A stretch of 64,000 nucleotides of DNA from SZUA-36 sp963801195 (GTDB lineage: Bacteria > Pseudomonadota > Gammaproteobacteria > Xanthomonadales > SZUA-36): the NCBI GenBank assembly GCA_963801195.1, contig CAWDDX010000006.1:1-64000 (forward strand). The letters are read 5' to 3'. Shown here in pieces: positions 28,457 to 36,143 of this stretch (position 1 is the first letter of the stretch; the number at the start of each line of letters is the position of its first letter). The position numbers and the translations under genes were made by a program. The notes under the pieces were generated by a model. That model worked only from the letters and a program-made list of their open reading frames with translations, searched no databases and was not told where the DNA came from.

Positions 28457-29203
28457 CTATTCACCACCGGGGCCGGGACGGTTGGTTTCCAGCGCCGCTG
28501 CCCATGGAGCGAGATGTCTCTTCTCACGTGGGTTATCAACCTGGTTGCGGCCCGGGCTGAAAAATACCCCGGGTGCATGGAGCAACTTCGAAACAGGAAA
28601 TATGAACATCAATATCAGCACCAGGCTCAGGTGCACCAGCAGCACCGGATCGGCCGGCAAGGGTTGCCAGTTGAAATGGAGCAGGCCGAGCACGAACGCC
28701 TTCAGTGAAACGATGTCGGTATGCGCCACGTACTTCATCATCAGCCCGCTGCCGGCAATACCGATCAGCAACATCAGCATCAGGTGATCCGATGGCCCCG
28801 AAATATAGCGGACACGTTCGACCAGGAAGCGTCTCCCCCATAATCCGAACAGGCCGGCAAGCATTGCAAAACCGGCATATTTACCAAAAGGCTGGATCCA
28901 GTTCACCCAAAACCAGACGGGCTCGGTGAAATACCTGAGGTGGCGCAGGACCACGAGTAACAAGGCGGCATGGAACACCCAGCCGAACAACCAGGTCCAC
29001 TTGTTGGACTTGAACAGGCTTTCAAAAAACGTGACTTCCCTGAACATACGCAGAACAACTCCCGTTTGTGTAACAGGGGCGGGTGTTGTCGGGATTTTCA
29101 AGGGTGCCGGGGTGCGTGCGTACAGCCGGATTCTATAAACCAGGCCGACGACAAAAACCGCCGTCGCCAGGTAAAATAATATCGCAAAAACCGTGCTCAG
29201 CAC
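28457..29203 (-). CDS. dsrM: DsrM, NarI-like cytochrome b membrane subunit
   Basis: A 248-residue integral membrane protein with about five or six helices, the diheme cytochrome b subunit that connects DsrK to quinone. Candidate heme-ligand histidines lie in the helices around WVFHAALLLVVLRHLRYF and GLLHFNWQP / LLVHLSLVLILM. It starts the membrane-complex part of the operon (M-K-L-J-O-P). A stem-loop separates it from dsrC. Confidence 0.92.
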   Translation of the reverse strand: MLSTVFAILFYLATAVFVVGLVYRIRLYARTPAPLKIPTTPAPVTQTGVVLRMFREVTFFESLFKSNKWTWLFGWVFHAALLLVVLRHLRYFTEPVWFWVNWIQPFGKYAGFAMLAGLFGLWGRRFLVERVRYISGPSDHLMLMLLIGIAGSGLMMKYVAHTDIVSLKAFVLGLLHFNWQPLPADPVLLVHLSLVLILMFIFPVSKLLHAPGVFFSPGRNQVDNPREKRHLAPWAAALETNRPGPGGE

Positions 29204-29227
29204 GCGTGCTCCCTTGACCTGTGTTTG

Positions 29228-29253
29228 CGGGTCAGCACCGGGGTGCTAACCCG
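29228..29253 (-). promoter_or_regulatory. stem-loop between dsrC and dsrM
   Basis: Nearly perfect inverted repeat CGGGTCAGCACC / TGCTAACCCG in the 59-bp spacer. No T tract follows on the minus strand. It could stabilise the upstream mRNA 3' end or reduce read-through, so that dsrC is made in excess over the membrane complex, as is known in related organisms. Confidence 0.5.
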
Positions 29254-29262
29254 TCACAACGA

Positions 29263-29595
29263 TTAGATACAACCCGTCGGTTTTGGCAAACCGGCAATTT
29301 TACAAGCCTGTTTTGCCGGGCCGTAAGGAAATAATTCATAGAGGTACTTGCTGTTGCCCTTGTCGGGCCCAAGCGATTTCTTGATCGCCTTGGTCAGAAC
29401 ACGGACCGCCGGGGCAATCTGGTATTCCTCATAATAATCACGCAGGAAATTCACCACTTCCCAGGCGTCGTCGGACATTTCAATATTCTCGTTTTTGGCA
29501 ATCAGTTCCGCCAAGTCCTTGTTCCACTGGCTGATATCAACCAGGTAACCTTCTTCGTCTGCCTCGAATGAGACACCGTTGAGTTCATATGCCAT
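29263..29595 (-). CDS. dsrC: DsrC, sulfur carrier with two C-terminal cysteines
   Basis: A 110-residue physiological partner of DsrAB that carries sulfur as a persulfide or trisulfide and delivers it to DsrAB and DsrMKJOP. Both functional cysteines are on the C-terminal arm (Cys98 and Cys109 in ACKIAGLPKPTGCI, ten residues apart), so this is a true DsrC and not TusE, which has only the last one. The body shows LVDISQWNKDLAELIA and NFLRDYYEEYQIAPAVR. It is flanked by dsrH and the dsrM stem-loop. Confidence 0.97.
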   Translation of the reverse strand: MAYELNGVSFEADEEGYLVDISQWNKDLAELIAKNENIEMSDDAWEVVNFLRDYYEEYQIAPAVRVLTKAIKKSLGPDKGNSKYLYELFPYGPAKQACKIAGLPKPTGCI

Positions 29596-29626
29596 GATCT
29601 ACTTTTTCCTTTGTTAAAAAACCAAT

Positions 29627-29938
29627 CTACAACCAGGATTGGGCAACGTCGTGCTCAACCACCAAATCAACAAAACCGCCATAATCAACGACGTCAATGC
29701 CGTCAATTAAAGAGACGTCATTCAGACCCCGGGCCGAAACATCGGGCCCGAGAACGTAAAACTTCAAACCTTTCATTCGCTTGATGACAGTATCGGCGGA
29801 GGCAGCATGACGCATCGCGGCATAGACGCCGTCCTCGAACAGCAGTATGGAACTGCCATCCTCGGCCAGGCGCAGACAGCTATCCAGCGCGTTTCTGTCA
29901 AACGGTGACTTGTTAATCAGGTGCAGCATCTTGCTCAT
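29627..29938 (-). CDS. dsrH: DsrH, sulfurtransferase subunit
   Basis: A 103-residue subunit of the DsrE2F2H2 sulfur-transfer complex, homologous to TusB. Cys21 in NALDSCLRLA corresponds to the conserved DsrH cysteine. Together with active DsrE it transfers sulfur toward DsrC. It overlaps dsrF by four bases. Confidence 0.94.
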   Translation of the reverse strand: MSKMLHLINKSPFDRNALDSCLRLAEDGSSILLFEDGVYAAMRHAASADTVIKRMKGLKFYVLGPDVSARGLNDVSLIDGIDVVDYGGFVDLVVEHDVAQSWL

Positions 29939-30327
29939 GAGCTTATCACCACGTCCTGCTGCGCCATGATCCCGCGCAATTTTTCCGCCGCGACTACCTC
30001 GACCGGGATAATCAGATCCTCGGCGGAAAGTCCGCGTTTGTCGAGAGACTCCTTTTCGACATAAATTTTTTCCACGTCGTAATCGTCCAGCGCCCTGTAG
30101 GTCCTGGAGAAATTCTTCATGCCGATGTCAGCCGTTTCCTGGTCTTTCTTTAACTGGTAAACGCCGTCATCGACAAAAACCACGCTGACATCCTGATCGA
30201 AGGCGGCCGCAATAAGTACGACTTCGAGGCACTCGAGGGCGTAGATGGTTCCGTAAGGCGCACGGCGGTTGACATACATAAAGCGTTTAACTGCCTCGGC
30301 GCCTTCCTCTTCTTCCCATGGTTCCAT
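29935..30327 (-). CDS. dsrF: DsrF, sulfurtransferase subunit
   Basis: A 130-residue TusC-like subunit of the DsrEFH hexamer. The family core (FMYVNRRAPYGTIYALECLEV, then VSVVFVDDGVYQL) is clear. DsrF has a structural role and is not expected to carry the catalytic cysteine. It sits 14 bases after dsrE and overlaps dsrH. The 12-residue acidic N-terminus before FMYV is somewhat unusual. Confidence 0.94.
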   Translation of the reverse strand: MEPWEEEEGAEAVKRFMYVNRRAPYGTIYALECLEVVLIAAAFDQDVSVVFVDDGVYQLKKDQETADIGMKNFSRTYRALDDYDVEKIYVEKESLDKRGLSAEDLIIPVEVVAAEKLRGIMAQQDVVISS

Positions 30328-30341
30328 TCAGTTCTGCTCCT

Positions 30342-30701
30342 TCAATCGCCGAATACGACCAACCGGTCGTTCTGAATGCCGGCTTCTACCAACTGGCCGA
30401 GACCTGATATACGAAACCCTTCCTGCAGCAGTTCTTCCTTGACGCCACGGCGTAATCCCGCCGCGACGCAGACGACGAGGTCGATATCGTTTGCTTTTGC
30501 CAATTCGGACCACAACTTGACCAGGTTTCGGTCGTCACTCTGCGGTTCGGACAAGCGGTTTGCGTTGTATACCCCATCGTTATAAAAGAACACGCGGGGT
30601 ACTTGGTGTCCTTTTTCGATGGCTGCTGCGGCAAACCGGTAGGCGCTGTCAGAGGCCTGGTGTGTAAACGGGCCTTCGTTGATCAGGATTCCAAGTTTCA
30701 T
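30342..30701 (-). CDS. dsrE: DsrE, catalytic sulfurtransferase subunit
   Basis: A 119-residue TusD-like subunit. The active cysteine is Cys78 (DIDLVVCVAAGLRRG), at the same number as in Allochromatium DsrE, which binds persulfide sulfur. The presence of dsrEFH in the operon marks the pathway as sulfur-oxidising, because sulfate reducers lack these genes. It lies 28 bases after dsrB. Confidence 0.95.
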   Translation of the reverse strand: MKLGILINEGPFTHQASDSAYRFAAAAIEKGHQVPRVFFYNDGVYNANRLSEPQSDDRNLVKLWSELAKANDIDLVVCVAAGLRRGVKEELLQEGFRISGLGQLVEAGIQNDRLVVFGD

Positions 30702-30729
30702 AGGTTCGAATTCACCTTCACCGTGATTG

Positions 30730-31809
30730 TTAGAAATGCAGGTGCGTCGAGGCGTTCAGGCTGTTGCGCGCGCCGCGCCAGTCATCGATCTGGTGCTTGG
30801 TAAAGGCCAAATCGGTCATCTCGAAAAACCGTGGCCAGCCGATACGTTCGATCCACTCGCCGAGCCGTTCCCAGGCCTTGCCGTCTTCCTTGTAGGCATA
30901 GAGTATCCGCTTGACGATATCGGCGACTTCGGGCCAACGTGGCGGGTTATTCGGCAAATTGGCGGCGACCAGTTTGTGAAAGGTCGGTTTTGAACGTGCA
31001 TTGGAGTGTTTGCCGCCGACCCATATGGCCAGCTTGGTTGAATCCGGCCCATTGATCTGCATTGGTGGGCACGGCGGGTAACAGGCGCCGCAACAGATGC
31101 ACTTTTTCTCATCGACCTCGAGCGACGGTTTGCCGTTGACCATCGCGGGACGGATCGCGGCCACCGGGCAGCGCGCGACCACGGCCGGCCGTTCACATAC
31201 ATTGGCAACCAGGTCATGGTTGATCTTTGGCGGTTTGGTGTACTGCACATTGATCGCGATATCCCCCTGGCCACCGCAGTTGATCTGGCAGCATGAGGTT
31301 GTCATGCGGACGCGGTTTGGCATTTCTTCATGGGTAAACTCATGGTGCAGTTCGTCCATCAGTGACTTGACCACACCGGAGGCATCGGTGCCGGGAATAT
31401 CGCAGTGCAGCCAGCCCTGGGTATGGGAGATCATCGATAATGAATTGCCGGTGCCGCCAACCGGGAACCCGGCGGCGTTCAGCCTTTCGATCAGCGGTCC
31501 GGTCTTGTCCGCCGAGGTGACCATGAACTCCGCATTGCTGCGGGTTGTAAAGCGTATATGGCCATCGGCAAACTCGTCCGCAATATCACATAGTTTGCGG
31601 ATCGTAAAAACATCCATCTGCCGTTGCGTACCGGCCCGGACGGTCCAAATTTCTTCGCCGTTGTTGGCCACGTGATGCAATACGCCGGGTCTTGGCCGGT
31701 CGTGCCAGGCCCAGTTGCCATAGTTGGCCTTGAGCGTCGGGTGCATGTATGGAAAAGGATCCGGAACGCCGTGTTCGTCGGGTCTGCGTGGGGTGACTAC
31801 GTTATTCAT
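30730..31809 (-). CDS. dsrB: reverse-type dissimilatory sulfite reductase beta subunit
   Basis: A 359-residue beta subunit of the alpha2beta2 siroheme enzyme. Siroheme/[4Fe-4S] binding residues are in TTSCCQINCGGQGD and VCERPAVVARCPVAAIRP. A ferredoxin domain (EKKCICCGACYPPCPP) carries a second cluster. The C-terminus (WIERIGWPRFFEMT) is typical. It lies 35 bases after dsrA. The oxidative direction is inferred from the operon content (dsrE, F, H, L, N) and not from DsrB alone. Confidence 0.96.
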   Translation of the reverse strand: MNNVVTPRRPDEHGVPDPFPYMHPTLKANYGNWAWHDRPRPGVLHHVANNGEEIWTVRAGTQRQMDVFTIRKLCDIADEFADGHIRFTTRSNAEFMVTSADKTGPLIERLNAAGFPVGGTGNSLSMISHTQGWLHCDIPGTDASGVVKSLMDELHHEFTHEEMPNRVRMTTSCCQINCGGQGDIAINVQYTKPPKINHDLVANVCERPAVVARCPVAAIRPAMVNGKPSLEVDEKKCICCGACYPPCPPMQINGPDSTKLAIWVGGKHSNARSKPTFHKLVAANLPNNPPRWPEVADIVKRILYAYKEDGKAWERLGEWIERIGWPRFFEMTDLAFTKHQIDDWRGARNSLNASTHLHF

Positions 31810-31844
31810 TGCTCATTCCTCTTATTCGCTGGCCGTCATACATG

Positions 31845-33104
31845 CTATTTGGCAGCAGCGGCTTTGGCTTGCTTGTGTTCGAACCATTTGGCAGCTTCGA
31901 TATCCCAGTCGTCGGTACGGACATAGGAACTGGTGCGCGGGTGATTGACCATGTTGGGGTCGACAGGAATATTCAGCGCCTGAAGGAAGTTGGCCAGCCC
32001 TATGCGGTCGATGGTTTCGCCAATGCGCTCGTGTTCAAGTGCGTTCTCCGCGAAAAAGTCGACGACCTCCTCGGTAAACTCGGTCAGCTTTTCATAATCC
32101 TCTTCGCTTTCAAGTTTCATGAACGGGATGATGACGGTACCCATCTGGTCACCGATCTTCAGCGAACGCTTGCCGCCTATCAGCACGGTGACACCGCGGT
32201 CCTTGCCGGGGGACAGGGCCTTGGTCATGACGTTGATACAGTGCATGCAACGCACACAGCTCTTGTTATCAACATCCAGCGTGTCGTCATCGTTCAGGCT
32301 CAAGGCGCGCGTCGGGCAATGGGAAATGACCGTGTCGATCATCTGTTTGCGGCCGACCTTGGCCACGTGTTCCTTGACCTTCTCCTGGTCGACCTGCATG
32401 TCGTCACGCCAGGTGCCGATAACGGCGAAATCCGCACGGTGGATCGCATTGACGCAATCGTTGGGGCAACCAGAGAATTTGAACTTGAACTTGTAGGGCA
32501 GCGCCGGGCGGTGCATCTCGTCGAGCAGGTTGTTGATGATTCCGCGGTGTGCCTTTACCTCGTCGTAACATGACTGCTCGCAACGGGCGTGGCCCACACA
32601 GCTCATCGAGGTGCGCAACGCCGGTCCCGCGCCGCCCAGGTCCAGGCCGATCTTGTTCAATTCATCGAAGGCCGGTTGCACCTTGTCGGTCTTGCAGCCC
32701 TGGAACATGATGTCGCCGGACTGGCCATGCAGCGCAATCAGGCCTGAACCGTGTTCTTCCCAGATATCACACATGTCGCGTAACAACTTGGTTGAATAAT
32801 GCATACCGGCGGGTGGCTGGACACGCAGCGTGTGGAATTCTGATGATTCCGGGTATTCTTTCGCGACCTCAGAAAAACGCGGGATGATGCCGCCACCGTA
32901 ACCAAAGACACTGACCGTGCCGCCTTTCCAGTAACCCTTGCGGGTTTCATAGGAGTGTTCAAGCTGACCCATCAGGTCTTTCATCATGTTGGCATTTGGC
33001 TTGTCGCCGTCGTCCGCCAACCGTTGAAGTCCATCAACAAAACTGGGCCAGGTACCGCCTTTGAGTTCGTCAAGTAAAGGAGTGGGGTGTGTTTTTTTCG
33101 TCAT
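31845..33104 (-). CDS. dsrA: reverse-type dissimilatory sulfite reductase alpha subunit
   Basis: The alpha subunit, 419 residues from ATG 33104 (MTKKTHPTP). That start is preceded by GGAG at good spacing; the frame extends upstream to 33143, but this gives an unlikely 13-residue leader. Visible are the substrate and siroheme region (TLRVQPPAGMHYSTKLL), cluster cysteines in RTSMSCVGHARCEQSCYDE and FSGCPNDCVNA, and the ferredoxin-type CVRCMHCINVM with HCPTRALSL. It is the first gene of the operon. Its promoter should lie in the 225-bp divergent region upstream. Confidence 0.96.
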   Translation of the reverse strand: MTKKTHPTPLLDELKGGTWPSFVDGLQRLADDGDKPNANMMKDLMGQLEHSYETRKGYWKGGTVSVFGYGGGIIPRFSEVAKEYPESSEFHTLRVQPPAGMHYSTKLLRDMCDIWEEHGSGLIALHGQSGDIMFQGCKTDKVQPAFDELNKIGLDLGGAGPALRTSMSCVGHARCEQSCYDEVKAHRGIINNLLDEMHRPALPYKFKFKFSGCPNDCVNAIHRADFAVIGTWRDDMQVDQEKVKEHVAKVGRKQMIDTVISHCPTRALSLNDDDTLDVDNKSCVRCMHCINVMTKALSPGKDRGVTVLIGGKRSLKIGDQMGTVIIPFMKLESEEDYEKLTEFTEEVVDFFAENALEHERIGETIDRIGLANFLQALNIPVDPNMVNHPRTSSYVRTDDWDIEAAKWFEHKQAKAAAAK

Positions 33105-33329
33105 GACGGCTCCATAATATTCTGTAATAAAGGTTGCTTGCACTGTTAGTTTTACAGCACTGAATTTGCTAACAGAAGCATACCTAAAGTATAGCCGGGC
33201 GGGTCAAAAATGCTGAGAAACAGCGGGTCAAAACCCGTGAAGTTCCGATAGCTAACCTCTAACATATTGGCTATATTAGAAATTCATCATATTTGAATTT
33301 TAAATTTAATTCCAGCAGGATTGGTTTCT
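33105..33329. promoter_or_regulatory. divergent control region of the dsr operon
   Basis: An AT-rich intergenic region between dsrA and the dioxygenase gene. It contains two exact direct copies of GCGGGTCAAAA at 33199-33209 and 33223-33233 (period 24, about two helical turns), close to where a dsrA promoter would be. On the minus strand TTGACC followed by TATACT- and TATGCT-like boxes can be read, but the spacing is not ideal. Confidence 0.4.
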
Positions 33330-34211
33330 GTGAAAAATACGGCACGTTGCGGAGGCTTTTTGAACGAAGACGACCATTACCAGGAGTGGCGGCTGAAAAA
33401 GCTCATGACCTACCCGCGATGCGTGGATGATATTATCGTCCCGATTGACGCCTTGCTCGACATGAAACCGGTGCAGCAATCCGCAATTATAAAGGCATGC
33501 AGGCGTTCGAATATGGCCATTTACCAGTGCCGCGATCAGTCAGCAAACCGCGCTTCTATCATAGCCTTCGCCTCACAATTTGGTCTCCTTCGGCTTGACC
33601 ACCACCTGTGTGCCAACGCAGATGGTGTTGCGGAACTGTCGGTGGCGTCCGATGGTGTAAGGGCCGACTATGTGCCCTATACAAACCGCAGCCTGAGTTG
33701 GCATACCGATGGTTATTACAATGACACTCGTCGGCAAATCAACGCGGTCGTGTTGCATTGTGTACGCGGTGCCGTGTCCGGCGGCGAAAACGCGCTGCTC
33801 GATCCGGAACTGGTATACATCCGCTTACGTGATGAAGACCCGCGTTTCATCAAGGCATTCGAACATCCCGAATGCATGACAATCCCCGCCAATTCCGGCA
33901 GCGCGGGTGAAATCCGGCCCGCGTCGGGCGGACCGGTGTTTTCATATGGCGCCTTTGGAGAGATACACATGCGCTACAGCGCGCGAAAGAAAAACATCCG
34001 CTGGCGTGATGATCCACTGACCACTGCCGCGAGAATTTTTTTGTCAGAAATCCTCGATGATAAAGCGGGTCCGGTTTTCCGTTATCGCCTGCAGGCAGGT
34101 GAGGGCTTGCTGTCAAATAATGTGCTACACGACAGAACCGCATTCAGCGACGGACCGGAACAACAACGCCTGTTGTACCGCGCCCGATTTTTCGACCGCA
34201 TCGGAATTTAA
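33330..34211 (+). CDS. TauD/TfdA-family Fe(II)/2-oxoglutarate dioxygenase
   Basis: A protein of about 293 residues with the facial-triad motif HxD in LSWHTDGYYND and the distal His in NNVLHDRTAF. The Arg expected for 2-oxoglutarate (YRARFF) follows. The substrate is unknown. It could release sulfite from an organosulfonate, as TauD does, which would suit its place beside dsr and cysG, but this is inference. The start is probably GTG 33330, with AGGA 10 bases upstream; TTG at 33321 has no room for a ribosome site. It is the first gene of the divergent group. Confidence 0.82.
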   Translation: MKNTARCGGFLNEDDHYQEWRLKKLMTYPRCVDDIIVPIDALLDMKPVQQSAIIKACRRSNMAIYQCRDQSANRASIIAFASQFGLLRLDHHLCANADGVAELSVASDGVRADYVPYTNRSLSWHTDGYYNDTRRQINAVVLHCVRGAVSGGENALLDPELVYIRLRDEDPRFIKAFEHPECMTIPANSGSAGEIRPASGGPVFSYGAFGEIHMRYSARKKNIRWRDDPLTTAARIFLSEILDDKAGPVFRYRLQAGEGLLSNNVLHDRTAFSDGPEQQRLLYRARFFDRIGI

Positions 34212-34251
34212 AAAACGTACAATAACGTGATGCCCTGCAAGGAAAAGAACC

Positions 34252-34455
34252 ATGAAAGCCATTGAAGTCAAACTCAGCGACATCATCATCCAGAACCCCG
34301 AAGTCAATTCATTTCCCGAGTTGCTGGACAAGGTCCGGGCCATGACGTCCGAGAACATGATATTCCTCAACTTCGATGTCAAGCCCGACTACCGCGATAC
34401 GCCGCGCAACTGGGAGTGGAAGCTGGAAGCGGCTTTTGGTGAGGGCGGTAAGTAG
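34252..34455 (+). CDS. small hypothetical protein
   Basis: A 67-residue acidic protein (MKAIEVKLSDIIIQNPEVNS) without signal or membrane segment. I do not recognise a named family. It sits between the dioxygenase and cysG genes with tight spacing, probably in one operon. A role in sulfur metabolism or siroheme supply is possible from position only. Confidence 0.65.
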   Translation: MKAIEVKLSDIIIQNPEVNSFPELLDKVRAMTSENMIFLNFDVKPDYRDTPRNWEWKLEAAFGEGGK

Positions 34456-34503
34456 ATGAACCCTGAAATTTACAACGGCCTCCTGGTGCAATATGCCGAT
34501 TAA
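34456..34503 (+). CDS. possible 15-codon coupling mini-ORF
   Basis: ATG directly abuts the stop of the preceding gene (TAGATG) and has a GAGGGCGG upstream. The frame encodes MNPEIYNGLLVQYAD and ends inside the first codons of the next gene (stop at 34503, next start 34493). It could couple translation of the two small genes, or be chance. Confidence 0.25.
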   Translation: MNPEIYNGLLVQYAD

Positions 34504-34711
34504 CTCGACCGTCACCCGCCTGGAAAAATTCATTGCACCCTATGGAAAAGAGGTGACGCTGGAAAATGTCGCCTATGAAAACGGCATGCGTGTATTGCGC
34601 ATACACATACGTGAAGACAGACGTTTTACCGTTATGGATATCGATGCAAGTACAGCATCGGCATGGGCCGATGCGATGACACGCTGGGCCGGTGAGATCG
34701 TAAGCAAATAA
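34493..34711 (+). CDS. small conserved hypothetical protein
   Basis: A 72-residue protein (MPINSTVTRLEKFIAPYGKE) with alternating strand-like segments (MRVLRIHIREDRRFTVMDID) and an alpha-helical end. There is no cysteine and no signal peptide. It precedes cysG by 16 bases. It resembles small proteins of unknown function seen near sulfur genes in gammaproteobacteria, but I cannot name a domain with certainty. Confidence 0.6.
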   Translation: MPINSTVTRLEKFIAPYGKEVTLENVAYENGMRVLRIHIREDRRFTVMDIDASTASAWADAMTRWAGEIVSK

Positions 34712-34727
34712 CCACAAAGGACAAGAG

Positions 34728-36143
34728 ATGGATCACCTGCCTGTTTTTCTGAATGTCAGGGGTAAAAGAACCCTGATCGTCGGTAGTGGCGTATCGGCTG
34801 CGCGCAAAGCCGATCTTTTGCTGCGTGCCGGCTCCGAACTGACCATCGTCACGCCGGAACTTGGCGATGAGTTATCCCATCTTGCCGAATCCTTTGAGTT
34901 CACCCACCAGCGCAGCGCGTTGAAGACGGGAGACCTCAACGGTTGCGTGATCGTGTTTGGTTGCGCCAGCGATGATGCGGACAATCAGCATCTGCGCAAA
35001 CTCGCCGCGGCCGCCGGCATCATGGTCAATGTCAGCGACAAGACCGAGGACTGTGATTTCATCATGCCGGCTGTCGTCGACCGCACACCGTTGCTGATTG
35101 CGATCTCGAGCGGGGGTACCTCGCCGTTGCTGGTGAGAATGCTCAAGGCACGCTTTGAAACGACTATCCCAGCCGCCTATGGCAAGCTGGCCGAGTTTGC
35201 CGGAAGCTATCGTGACCGCATCAAAGAATTGATTCCGAACATGACGCGCCGGCGCCGGTTCTGGGAGTCGATGGTATCCGGCCCGGTTGCCGAACACCTG
35301 TTTTCCAGTCAGTTTGAGGAAGCAGAGTCACTCATGGAGAGCCAACTCGACGAGGCAGCTGTTGCCGGTGACCAGCCACCGCACGGTGAGGTATACCTGG
35401 TCGGCACCGGTCCCGGTGACCCGGATCTTTTGACCTTCCGCGCACTTCGCCTGATGCAACAGGCAGACGTGGTCCTGTATGACCGGTTGATCGGCGAGGG
35501 GATACTCAACCTGGTACGCAGGGACGCCAGGCGTATTTACGTCGGTAAACTGAAAAACAACCACACCGTTTCGCAGGAAGAAATCGGCAATATGCTGATC
35601 GACCTCGCACGGCAGGGAAAGCGGGTGCTGCGTCTGAAAGGGGGTGATCCGTTTGTCTTCGGACGCGGTGGTGAGGAAATCGAAGCCCTTTCAGATAACG
35701 GTATCGCATTCCAGGTGGTGCCCGGTGTGACGGCCGCAAACGGCTGTGCTGCCTATGCGGGTATTCCGCTGACCCACCGGGATCACGCCCAGGCCTGTGT
35801 TTTCGTGACGGGTCATGAGAAAGACGGCGAGCTGAACCTGAACTGGCAAAGCCTGATACAACCCCGCCAGACGGTGGTCCTGTACATGGGCCTGTCTTCA
35901 CTCGAGGCCATCACCCAGGGCTTTTTAAGCCACGGGGCCAATCCGGCCACCCCGGCGGCTGTCATCGAAAATGGAACACGCGCCGGACAACGGGTCATAG
36001 TCGGCACACTGGAATCCCTGCAAGCGAAGACATCACGGGCGCAAGTCAAAAGCCCCGCTTTGATTATCATCGGCAGCGTGGTCGGTCTGAGGGAAAAACT
36101 CTCGTGGTTTGCGGAAAAACAAGGAATAAACAAGCATGAGTAA
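34728..36143 (+). CDS. cysG: siroheme synthase CysG (bifunctional)
   Basis: A 471-residue enzyme that makes siroheme from uroporphyrinogen III. The N-terminal half is the precorrin-2 dehydrogenase/ferrochelatase (NAD site IVGSGVSAARKADLLLRAG; VNVSDKTEDCDFIMPA; ISSGGTSPLLVRMLK). The C-terminal half is the SAM uroporphyrinogen methyltransferase (YLVGTGPGDPDLLTFRAL; VLRLKGGDPFVFGRGGEE; PGVTAANGCAAYAGIPLTHR). The length equals that of enterobacterial CysG. Placed divergent to dsrAB, it supplies their cofactor, later modified by DsrN. It overlaps the next gene by eight bases. Confidence 0.95.
   Translation: MDHLPVFLNVRGKRTLIVGSGVSAARKADLLLRAGSELTIVTPELGDELSHLAESFEFTHQRSALKTGDLNGCVIVFGCASDDADNQHLRKLAAAAGIMVNVSDKTEDCDFIMPAVVDRTPLLIAISSGGTSPLLVRMLKARFETTIPAAYGKLAEFAGSYRDRIKELIPNMTRRRRFWESMVSGPVAEHLFSSQFEEAESLMESQLDEAAVAGDQPPHGEVYLVGTGPGDPDLLTFRALRLMQQADVVLYDRLIGEGILNLVRRDARRIYVGKLKNNHTVSQEEIGNMLIDLARQGKRVLRLKGGDPFVFGRGGEEIEALSDNGIAFQVVPGVTAANGCAAYAGIPLTHRDHAQACVFVTGHEKDGELNLNWQSLIQPRQTVVLYMGLSSLEAITQGFLSHGANPATPAAVIENGTRAGQRVIVGTLESLQAKTSRAQVKSPALIIIGSVVGLREKLSWFAEKQGINKHE

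Noticed and set aside
29263..29595. TusE (tRNA thiolation protein)
   Set aside because: TusE has only the last cysteine. This protein has both C-terminal cysteines and lies in a dsr operon.
24931..33104. Sulfate-reducing (reductive) dsr system
   Set aside because: dsrEFH, the DsrL flavoprotein and the gene order are those of sulfur oxidisers; the typical reductive neighbour dsrD is not seen.
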